Assembly (NCBI GenBank): GCA_963841445.1
Contig: CAWJCP010000002.1
Span: forward strand, 682,001-746,000
Direction of reading: 5' to 3'
Length of the DNA: 64,000 bases
DNA from: Mayfieldus sp963841445
GTDB lineage: Bacteria; Actinomycetota; Thermoleophilia; Solirubrobacterales; 70-9
Shown in pieces: positions 42,279 to 49,763 of this stretch. A model generated the notes under the pieces. That model saw only the letters and a program-made list of their open reading frames with translations. It was not told where the DNA came from and made no database searches. The position numbers were made by a program, and so were the translations under genes. Within the stretch, counting starts at the first letter, position 1. Each line of letters begins with the position of its first letter.

Positions 42279-43358
42279 CTAAGCGGGCTCGACCGCGACC
42301 GTGTAGCCGAGCTCGCGGACCAGCTCGGTGGCCCGCTGCGACTGCTCGGGGCCGGCGATCCACAGCGCGATCGCCCCGGAGCGCATGTCCGCCGCCGGGT
42401 GCAGAGCCATGTCCTCGATGTTGACCCCAGCTCGGCCCAGGGCGAGGGCCAGCTCGGCCACGATCCCGGGCCGGTTCGGCACCGCGACGCGCAGCTGCTG
42501 CAGCTCACCGCCGGCGTGATCGACTTCGAGAAGCGCTCTGCGATCGCTTCCCGCCTGCTCGTGCCAACGCGCCAGCGCTTCGTCGTCGCCCTCGATGATC
42601 AGCGCCGCCGCCATCTGCAGGTCCTTGACCGCGGCGTCGATCGCGCCGGCAAGCGCCTCGCGGTTGCTGGCGAAGATGTCGTTCCATACCCGGGGATTGG
42701 CTCCGGCTACTCGAATCATGTCGCGGAGGCTGGGGCCGGCCTCCGGCGGGCGTTCGGAGCCTGAGCCGATCTCCGCGGCTGCCTGTCGCGCGAGCACGTT
42801 CGCGAGCACGTGCGGCAGGTGGCTCGCCGTCGCCATCAGGCGGTCATGCGCCGCGGCGTCGATCGCCTGGGGGCGGGCGCCCAGCTCGCCCAGCGCCCGC
42901 TGCAGGCGGTCGTAGAGCAGGCCTTCCGAGTAGGTGGTCGGGGTGAGGTACCAGCGAGCGCCCTCGAAGAGCTCGGCTCGCGCGTTCTCTACCCCGGAGG
43001 TCTCTGCGCCGGCGAGCGGATGCCCACCGATGAAGCGCTGGTCCTGCCCGCGGGCGGCGACGATCTCTCGCTTGGTCGAGCCAACGTCCGTGACCACTGC
43101 TTCCGGCCCGCAGACATCGAGCGCCTCGCGCGCGATCGCGTCCAGCGCCGAGACCGGCGCCGCGCAGAAGACGAGTTCAGCCGCCGCGCAAGCCTCGGCG
43201 AGCGATCCGGCCGCCTCGTCAAGCGCGCCGATCTCAAGCGCCCGCCGCATCGTCTCGGCCTCGGGATCGAAGCCGACCACCTCCGCTTGAAGGCGGCCCC
43301 GCGCCGCCAGCCCTATCGAGCCACCGATCAGGCCGACGCCGAGGACCGCGACCTTCAT
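42279..43358 (-). CDS. tyrA: Prephenate dehydrogenase with C-terminal ACT domain
   Basis: Oxidative decarboxylation of prephenate to hydroxyphenylpyruvate, committing to tyrosine. The 359 residues have the Rossmann motif VLGVGLIGGSIGLAAR, FCAAPVSAL, DVGSTKREIV, GGHPLAGAETSGVENA and the helical dimer domain with HLPHVLANVL. A C-terminal ACT domain (about 285-357, VAVPNRPGIVAELALALGRAGVNIEDM) suggests feedback by tyrosine or phenylalanine. It lies 21 nt after aroF and shares the presumed attenuated transcript. Confidence 0.95.
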   Translation of the reverse strand: MKVAVLGVGLIGGSIGLAARGRLQAEVVGFDPEAETMRRALEIGALDEAAGSLAEACAAAELVFCAAPVSALDAIAREALDVCGPEAVVTDVGSTKREIVAARGQDQRFIGGHPLAGAETSGVENARAELFEGARWYLTPTTYSEGLLYDRLQRALGELGARPQAIDAAAHDRLMATASHLPHVLANVLARQAAAEIGSGSERPPEAGPSLRDMIRVAGANPRVWNDIFASNREALAGAIDAAVKDLQMAAALIIEGDDEALARWHEQAGSDRRALLEVDHAGGELQQLRVAVPNRPGIVAELALALGRAGVNIEDMALHPAADMRSGAIALWIAGPEQSQRATELVRELGYTVAVEPA

Positions 43359-43379
43359 CGACCGGCGCCCGCCACCGGA

Positions 43380-44480
<1,101 letters not shown>

Positions 44481-44528
44481 AAGACGTGCCCTCTTTCTAC
44501 CGATGCGGCGATGGTCCTTGCCTGATGC

Positions 44529-44586
44529 GGCGTCCGGCGGGTGAAGCTATGCGAGGCGTTGCGGCGGCTGCCGCGGGCCGGACGCC
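44529..44586 (-). promoter_or_regulatory. Attenuator-like stem in the aroF leader
   Basis: On the minus strand GGCGTCCGGC (44586-44577) pairs perfectly with GCCGGACGCC (44538-44529), 10 bp, with a small inner GCGGC/GCCGC hairpin. An alternative pairing AGCTAGGCG (over the leader stop) with CGCATAGCT (8 of 9) excludes it. No T tract follows, so the switch may be Rho-dependent or act on translation. aroF starts 49 nt downstream. Confidence 0.65.
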
Positions 44587-44678
44587 TAGCTAAATCGCCA
44601 GAAATAGAGGTACGTCGGGAGAGCGTGGGCAGCGCGAGGCGCGGCGCAGTCGCCGGGAGTGCTCTCGTTGGTGCCCAT
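44586..44678 (-). CDS. Candidate aromatic leader peptide for the aroF operon
   Basis: A 30-codon frame, ATG at 44676-44678 (or ATG at 44685-44687), ends LPTYLYFWRFS then TAG at 44586-44588. Five of its last eight residues are Tyr, Tyr, Phe, Trp and Phe, the three end products of the pathway whose first enzyme is encoded next. The stop sits on the first base of a 10-bp stem, the layout of a ribosome-mediated attenuator. The run of aromatic codons in such GC-rich DNA is very unlikely by chance. No strong ribosome site is seen before either ATG, so the exact start is open. Confidence 0.72.
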   Translation of the reverse strand: MGTNESTPGDCAAPRAAHALPTYLYFWRFS

Positions 44679-44740
44679 TCGCTGCATTTCGCCAAGCTTT
44701 TTAGCAGCTAACGGCGCCGCAGTCGAGGCGAACCCGCGGC

Positions 44741-45874
44741 TCAGCAATACGCGTGACGCCTGCCGCGCGCCTTGCCGACGCGGCGGTGGGCCCGCCGCAG
44801 CCTGCGCTTCGCCCGCTTTGAGGACGAACGCTTCATCACCCTGCGCGCCTTGCGCAGGTGCTTGCGCGCCTTCTTGAGCGCCCGCTTGGCGGGTGGGCAC
44901 TGGGCCGAGCCGCCGGCGCTGTTGTAGAGCCTCTTTGCGGCGTCGCCGAAGTAGGGCCCGACGATCTGGTCCGCCAGCTGCGGGTCCTCATAGATATGGC
45001 TGGAGACCGAGACCACGTCGCCGGCTGGATTCACCCAGCCTCCCCCGCTCGCCCCGGGCCCCATGTCGCACGGGGAGGCGACGGTCGAGAATGGATGGCT
45101 GCCGCTGTACTCAAGGTTCAGGAACGAGGCGTCGCATTCGATCAGGCGCTCGCCGTCGTAGGGGGGGCTGGGCTCGGCCGGGTAGCCGTAGATGCTGTAG
45201 CTCGTGTTCGGCGCCTTGTTGAAGGCGATCCCGCGGGCGCCGAGGGTCGCCTCGATCGGCGAAGCCAGCTGGGCGATCGCGAAGTCATGGGAGATGTCGC
45301 CGTCCGTCACCCACTCCGAGGGCTCAAGAAGAGCGATGGCGGGGTACTCGCCGAACGGCTCGCTGCCGTCGCGGTAGCCGGGGACGAAGAGGAAGTTGGT
45401 CGAAGGCGGCTCGCCCGGGTACTGGGCGCAATGGCCGGCGGTGAAGACGACGTCTTGGAGCCGCGAGGCGACCACGGTGCCCGAGCAGCTGGCCAGCACG
45501 TCAGGATGATCGTCGGTCGCCGGGACCACGAAGAAGACCTTCCCGTGGACGCTCTGGGGAAAGCTCGTCTCGGCGCCCGCCTCGCGCTTGTACGGCGCGA
45601 CGCCGGAGCTTGGGGGTATCTCGGTGGCGCGCTCGTGCACCGACGGCGGCGGCATCGCCGCTACCGACTCGCCGGCAGCGGGGGGCAGGCCGACCGGCTG
45701 CGCGTCCCGCAGGCGCTGCGGCGTCCAGAAGGCGCGGACCTGCGCCGGGCTCTGCGCAATCGGGGTCGAGACGGTCGCGGGGCCAGCGGCCTGCGCGGCC
45801 GCCGCGAGCGCCGCCAGGCCGCCGAGCACAGCGGCGAACAGGCACACGAAGCGCTTGATTCGAATCGAAAGCAT
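44741..45874 (-). CDS. Secreted trypsin-like serine protease with basic tail
   Basis: Exported chymotrypsin-fold (V8/trypsin-like) protease of 377 residues. Signal peptide with hydrophobic core 9-27, pro-like region to about 105, then catalytic His148 (FTAGHCA), Asp197 (SHDFAIAQL) and Ser276 (GPGASGGGW). Cys130/Cys149 flank the His as in trypsins. Residues 327-377 form a Lys/Arg-rich helix-like tail (KKARKHLRKARR) ending in Cys, which could bind wall polymers or DNA. It lies between hisC and aroF but has no metabolic link; the aroF leader starts in its downstream gap. Confidence 0.9.
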   Translation of the reverse strand: MLSIRIKRFVCLFAAVLGGLAALAAAAQAAGPATVSTPIAQSPAQVRAFWTPQRLRDAQPVGLPPAAGESVAAMPPPSVHERATEIPPSSGVAPYKREAGAETSFPQSVHGKVFFVVPATDDHPDVLASCSGTVVASRLQDVVFTAGHCAQYPGEPPSTNFLFVPGYRDGSEPFGEYPAIALLEPSEWVTDGDISHDFAIAQLASPIEATLGARGIAFNKAPNTSYSIYGYPAEPSPPYDGERLIECDASFLNLEYSGSHPFSTVASPCDMGPGASGGGWVNPAGDVVSVSSHIYEDPQLADQIVGPYFGDAAKRLYNSAGGSAQCPPAKRALKKARKHLRKARRVMKRSSSKRAKRRLRRAHRRVGKARGRRHAYC

Positions 45875-45904
45875 GCCGTGCTCTGAATCGGCATCGCGGG
45901 CGAA

Positions 45905-46009
45905 TCCTGAAGCCGGATCAGTGCACTCCTGAAGCCGGATCAGTGCGTCAGAGGGCCGCGCCGGGCGCGGCCGGGATGCTCAGAGCGCCGCGCCGAGCGC
46001 GGCCAGGAA
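45905..46009. repeat. Two short tandem duplications at the hisC 3' end
   Basis: A 20-bp direct repeat TCCTGAAGCCGGATCAGTGC (45905-45924 and 45927-45946), then an imperfect copy of the last ~30 bp of hisC including its stop (45948-45977 against 45980-46009, three or four differences). Confidence 0.75.
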
Positions 46010-47071
46010 CCGCTCGTTCTCTGGACGGGTGGCGTAGGTGACGCGAACGTGGCCGGGCCCGCCGAGCGGCGTGCCGGGACGGACCAGGATCCCCTCGCGG
46101 GCGAGCGCCTCGACCAGCGTTGCCTCGTCGCGCTCGCCGAGGTCGACCCAGGAGAAGTTGGTCTGGCTCGGCGGGCATTCGAGGCTCATCTCAGCCAGCG
46201 CTTCCTCGACGAAGATGCGCTCGACCACGGTGCTCTCGACCCGCTGCGTGACGTCGTCCTGGTGCAGGATCGCCTCCGCCGCGGCGGCCTGCGCGATCGC
46301 GTTGACGCTGAACGGCTGGCGCACCGCGTCGACCGCCTCGCGGAAGGCCGGCGAGCAGAGCGCATAGCCAGCCCGCAGCCCGGCGAGGCCGTGGCACTTG
46401 CTGAAGGTCCGCAGCACGACCAGGTTGGCGCGCCCGGCGAGCAGGTCGATCGCGGCGTCGGGGTCATCGGCGACCTGGAAATCGACGTATGCCTCGTCGA
46501 GCACCACGGTGACGTGCTCGGGGACCTGCTCGCAGAACGCGGCGACTCGCTCGGCGCCGATGTAGGTCCCGGTCGGGTTGTTCGGGTTGCAGACCAGCAG
46601 CAGCTGCGTCGCCGCGGTGACCTCGGCGAGCATCGCATCGAGGTCGTGCAGGTCGCCGTCGGTGAGCGCAACACGGATCTCCCGCGCGCCGGCGAGCGCC
46701 GCGAGGTGCGGATAGATCGAGAACGACGGCCAGGCGAAGAGGATCTCGTCCCCGGGCTCGCAGAGGGCAACCGCCGCCGCGAGCAGCAGCTCGCAGGAGC
46801 CGTTGCCGACTGCGATCCGCGCCGGGTCGGTCTCGTGGCGCTCGGCGATCCGGTCGCGAAGCAGGCTCGCGCTGGGGTCCGGGTAGCGGTTCGCAGCGGC
46901 CCCGGCGCGGGCGATCGCCTCGACGACGTCCGGATGCGGCGGGTAAGGCGACTCGTTGGAGGCGAGCTGCACGATCCCCTCCGACGCCAGCGACTCCGGC
47001 GCCTTGCCGGCCGGTGCGCCGGCCTGGTAGCTGGGCAGGCGCGAGAGCTTCTGGGCAAAGTTGACCACCAT
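45980..47071 (-). CDS. hisC: Histidinol-phosphate / aromatic aminotransferase
   Basis: PLP-dependent class I/II aminotransferase of 363 residues, with QLASNESPYPPHPDVVEAIA, NRYPDPSASLLRDRIAE, VCNPNNPTGTYI, VVLDEAYVDF, LRTFSKCHGLAGLRAGYAL (PLP lysine in the S-K-x-x-G-L-A-G block) and RPGTPLGGPGHVRVTYA. Sequence type is HisC. Its place between aroH and aroF-tyrA suggests it serves as the tyrosine/phenylalanine transaminase, as some HisC proteins do. Start ATG at 47069-47071. The gap to aroH is filled by hairpin elements. Confidence 0.92.
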   Translation of the reverse strand: MVVNFAQKLSRLPSYQAGAPAGKAPESLASEGIVQLASNESPYPPHPDVVEAIARAGAAANRYPDPSASLLRDRIAERHETDPARIAVGNGSCELLLAAAVALCEPGDEILFAWPSFSIYPHLAALAGAREIRVALTDGDLHDLDAMLAEVTAATQLLLVCNPNNPTGTYIGAERVAAFCEQVPEHVTVVLDEAYVDFQVADDPDAAIDLLAGRANLVVLRTFSKCHGLAGLRAGYALCSPAFREAVDAVRQPFSVNAIAQAAAAEAILHQDDVTQRVESTVVERIFVEEALAEMSLECPPSQTNFSWVDLGERDEATLVEALAREGILVRPGTPLGGPGHVRVTYATRPENERFLAALGAAL

Positions 47072-47084
47072 TGGGTCCAGCCTA

Positions 47085-47215
47085 AATTGCGGCTGCTTCG
47101 CAGCCTGACCAGCCTCTGCCGCTCCACTTCGTTTCGCGGCCTTGACAGATGAATTGCGGCGCCTTTCGGCGCCCGACCCAGCCCCTGCCGCGACGCTGCG
47201 TGTCGCGACCTTGAA
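47085..47215 (-). repeat. Two tandem two-hairpin elements between aroH and hisC
   Basis: Read on the minus strand, unit 1: TCGCGACACG ... CGTCGCGGCAGGGGCTGG, hairpin GGCGCC-GAAA-GGCGCC, CGCAATTCATCTGTC. Unit 2: GGCCGCGAAACGAAGTGGAG, CGGCAGAGGCTGGTCA, hairpin GGCTGC-GAA-GCAGCC, CGCAATTTAGG. Same layout as 12414-12684 and 54456-54515; unit 2 hairpin 1 nearly matches the lone variant at 12420. The linker AGGGGCTGG also occurs in the 9338-9469 units. The elements fill the whole intergenic space of a co-oriented gene pair. Confidence 0.85.
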
Positions 47216-47590
47216 TCACTGCGCGGCCCGGAGGTCGGCGCGCAGAGCCTCCGCCTCGCCGAGATAGGTGTGGGCGGGGCGGTGGTCCGGCGCCGCGTAG
47301 TAATGGGCCATCACCCGGATCACCCGGGGCATCGACCCGGGGACGTCGATCTCGCGCGCGCAGAGCAACGGCACCGAGCCGAGACCGAGCTCGCGCGCGG
47401 CGACCGCCGGGAACTCGGCATCGAGGTCGCCGGTGCAGGTGAACAGACAGCTCACCATGCTCTCCGGCTCGAGGTCATTTCGGGAGAGCAGCTCGCCGAC
47501 CAGCTCGGAGCTGGCGGCGAGGATCGCGTCGGCCTCGTTGGCCTGCGCTTGGACCGCGCCGCGAACCGCGAATAGGCGTTCTTCGCTCAC
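47216..47590 (-). CDS. aroH: Chorismate mutase, AroH type
   Basis: Monofunctional chorismate mutase: chorismate to prephenate, feeding TyrA. From the GTG at 47588-47590 it is 124 residues, matching the trimeric B. subtilis AroH family. The N-terminal LFAVRGA carries an active-site Arg; FTCTGDLDAEFPA, LLCAREIDVPG (Cys and Glu of the active site) and RVIRVMAHYY (second Arg) follow. GGAGAG lies 5 nt before the start. The frame extends upstream without similarity. It follows rluB. Confidence 0.94.
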   Translation of the reverse strand: MSEERLFAVRGAVQAQANEADAILAASSELVGELLSRNDLEPESMVSCLFTCTGDLDAEFPAVAARELGLGSVPLLCAREIDVPGSMPRVIRVMAHYYAAPDHRPAHTYLGEAEALRADLRAAQ

Positions 47591-47645
47591 AGCACTCTCC
47601 GTTCGCGCTCGGCGTCGCCCAATGCTCTCTTGTTGAGCCTCGCGC

Positions 47646-48344
47646 TCACAGCGCGGAATCTTCCCAGAGCCGCCGCAGCTCCTCGTCGCTGAGCGGGCGC
47701 GCCTGCCCTCGCGCCAGGTCTCCGAGCTCCAACGAGCCGAGTCGGACCCGGCAGAGCTCCAGCACTTCGTTGCCAACCGCCTCGACCATCCGGCGGACCT
47801 GCCGGTTGCGCCCCTCGTGGATCGTGATCTCGACCAGGCTCTCGCCGCGACGGGTCACCCGGGCGGGCGTCGTCGGCCCGTCCTCAAGCTCGACGCCGCG
47901 GCGCAGTCGCTCGAGCTCGCGGTCAGCGGGCGGGCGGCGCAGCTTCGCTCGGTAGGTCTTCGGCACCTCGTAACGCGGATGGCTGAGCCGGTTGGCGAGC
48001 TCGCCGTCATTGGTGAGCAGGATCAGGCCGCTTGAGTCAGCGTCGAGCCGGCCGACCGGGTAAAGGCGTGCCTCCGAGCGGACCAGGTCGGTCACGGCCC
48101 GGCGGGGTCCCGGCTCCTTCGCGGTCGAGACCACCCCGGGCGGCTTGTTGAGCAACCAGGTCTCGCGGGGCTCGGCGGCGACGACGGCGCCGTCGACGCT
48201 GACCTCGTCGTCATCGGAGACATCGCGGGCTGGGTCGGTCACCGGCTCGCCGCCCACCCGCACCCGGCCCGCGACGATCAGCCCTTCGGCGGCCCGGCGC
48301 GAGGCGACGCCGGCATGGGCGAGGAACTTCGCGAGGCGCATCAA
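47646..48344 (-). CDS. rluB: 23S rRNA pseudouridine synthase (RsuA/RluB family)
   Basis: Converts specific rRNA uridines to pseudouridine. The 232 residues have an N-terminal S4 domain (MRLAKFLAHAGVASRRAAEGLIVAGRVRV), the catalytic motif GRLDADSSGLILLTNDGELANRL (catalytic Asp in GRLDADSSG), KTYRAKL and HEGRNRQVRRM. Context scpA-scpB-rluB is nearly universal in Gram-positive bacteria. B versus other RsuA-family target specificity is inferred from context only. Confidence 0.93.
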   Translation of the reverse strand: MMRLAKFLAHAGVASRRAAEGLIVAGRVRVGGEPVTDPARDVSDDDEVSVDGAVVAAEPRETWLLNKPPGVVSTAKEPGPRRAVTDLVRSEARLYPVGRLDADSSGLILLTNDGELANRLSHPRYEVPKTYRAKLRRPPADRELERLRRGVELEDGPTTPARVTRRGESLVEITIHEGRNRQVRRMVEAVGNEVLELCRVRLGSLELGDLARGQARPLSDEELRRLWEDSAL

Positions 48345-48405
48345 CCGCCGAGGCCGAGCTTCTCAACCGATGTCATCGAAAACCTCGAGCTCGGCCTTGG
48401 CGCGG

Positions 48406-48990
48406 CTACTCGACCCGCTGCTCGCCGGCGCGCAGCAGCCGCTCGCGCAGCTCGCGCTCGTCCTCAGGCGTCGGGTCGAAGCGCGCCGGGTCGGGCAGCT
48501 GGTCCAGCCCGGAGAGGCCGAAGAGCTTCTCGAACAGCGGCGTGGTCTTGTAGATGCTGGCCCCGAAGCGCGATCGTCCCGACTCCTCGATCAGGCCGCG
48601 CTCGGCGAGCGTCTGGACCGCTGACTCGGAGGAGACACCGCGGATGCGGGCGATCTCCGGCCGCGAGACCGGCTGCAGGTAGGCGACGATCGCAAGTGTC
48701 TCGCCCTGCGCCTGGGTCAGCGGCGGGGTGCGGGGCTTGGACAGCAGCCGCCGCGCCGCCGGCTCGGCCTCCGGAGTGCTGGCGAGCGTAAAGCCGCCCG
48801 CGACCTCGCGCAGCACTACGCCGCCGGCGCCCTCCGCAAGGCGGCCGCGGAGCTGGTCGATCGCCCGCTCCACCTCGGCCTCAGTGCTCTCGGTCGCCTC
48901 GACGAGGTCGGCGACGGCGACCGGCTCCGAGGAGAGGAAGAGCAGCGCCTCGACGGTCCGTGCCAGGAGGGAGATAGTGCTCTCGGTCAT
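48406..48990 (-). CDS. scpB: Segregation and condensation protein B
   Basis: Winged-helix kite subunit of the SMC-ScpAB complex. The 194 residues show VEALLFLSSEPVAVADLVEA, QGETLAIVAYLQPVSRPEIARIRGVSSESAVQTLAERGLI and YKTTPLFEKLFGLSGLDQLPD, all typical ScpB blocks in both winged helices. Length is normal. The start overlaps the scpA stop by 4 nt. The partner Smc, over 40 kb away, lacks a hinge. Confidence 0.95.
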   Translation of the reverse strand: MTESTISLLARTVEALLFLSSEPVAVADLVEATESTEAEVERAIDQLRGRLAEGAGGVVLREVAGGFTLASTPEAEPAARRLLSKPRTPPLTQAQGETLAIVAYLQPVSRPEIARIRGVSSESAVQTLAERGLIEESGRSRFGASIYKTTPLFEKLFGLSGLDQLPDPARFDPTPEDERELRERLLRAGEQRVE

Positions 48991-49715
48991 CTCGCGCCCA
49001 CCTCGAGGTTGCGGACCTCAATCGGCCCGAAGGCCTCGCGCTGCTCCCAGCTCGCCTCTCCCTTTCGATGCAGCTCGAGCAGCGCGAACAGGGTCACGGC
49101 CTGGGTCAGCCGGTCCTCGCGGCCGAAGTGCTCCTCGAAGTCGAAGCTTCCGGCGGCGAGCAGCGAGCGCAGCACCCCGAGCCGCCGCTCCAGCGACACC
49201 GTGGGCCGGATGTGACTGGTATCGGGATCGGCGGGAAGCACGAGCAGATCGCCGATCGCGGTGCCGAGCAGCTCCGGGTCATAGACCGCCGTCGCGGCGT
49301 CGAGCGAGACCTGGCGCAGCTGCGGGGGCAGCGGCGCCGCGCGGTAGAGATAGCGGCGCCCGGCCGCGAAGCGCTCGCTCAACATCGCCGCCGCCTCGCT
49401 GTAGCGGCGGTACTCCAGCATCCGCGCGACCAGCTCCTCGACCGCCTCCTCGGGGCCAAGCTCGGCGAGCTCCTCCGCTCCGGGCAGCAGGAGACGCGAC
49501 TTCAGCTCCAGCAGGGAGGCGATCAGGACCAGGAACTCGGTTGCGACCTCGAGGTCCAGATCGTCGGAGCGCTCGAGGTGCTCGATGTAGGCGAGCACGA
49601 CGTCGGAGAGCTCGACCTCGAGCAGACTGACCTCCTCGCGCAGGACGACCGCGAGCAGCAGGTCGAATGGGCCAGCGAAGACGTCGAGCTCGAGATCGAG
49701 CGTGGCTACCGCCAT
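48987..49715 (-). CDS. scpA: Segregation and condensation protein A
   Basis: Kleisin subunit that bridges the two Smc heads. The 242 residues start MAVATLDLELDVFAGPFDLLLAVVLREEVSLLEVELSDV, the standard family N-terminus, with LVLIASLLELKSRLLLP and VEELVARMLEYRRY, and end in a C-terminal winged helix (TLFALLELHRKGEASWEQREAFG). Both Smc-head binding ends look normal, so complex formation with the short Smc is plausible. It is coupled to scpB by a 4-nt overlap. Confidence 0.95.
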   Translation of the reverse strand: MAVATLDLELDVFAGPFDLLLAVVLREEVSLLEVELSDVVLAYIEHLERSDDLDLEVATEFLVLIASLLELKSRLLLPGAEELAELGPEEAVEELVARMLEYRRYSEAAAMLSERFAAGRRYLYRAAPLPPQLRQVSLDAATAVYDPELLGTAIGDLLVLPADPDTSHIRPTVSLERRLGVLRSLLAAGSFDFEEHFGREDRLTQAVTLFALLELHRKGEASWEQREAFGPIEVRNLEVGAR

Positions 49716-49763
49716 CGCCGCGAAGGGTAGGCGACCGAGCGGCCGCCAACCGCCCCGAGCGCT

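Noticed and set aside
44529..44586. Simple terminator of the protease gene
   Set aside because: It lies over 150 nt after that stop, has no T tract, and is coupled to the aromatic leader frame.
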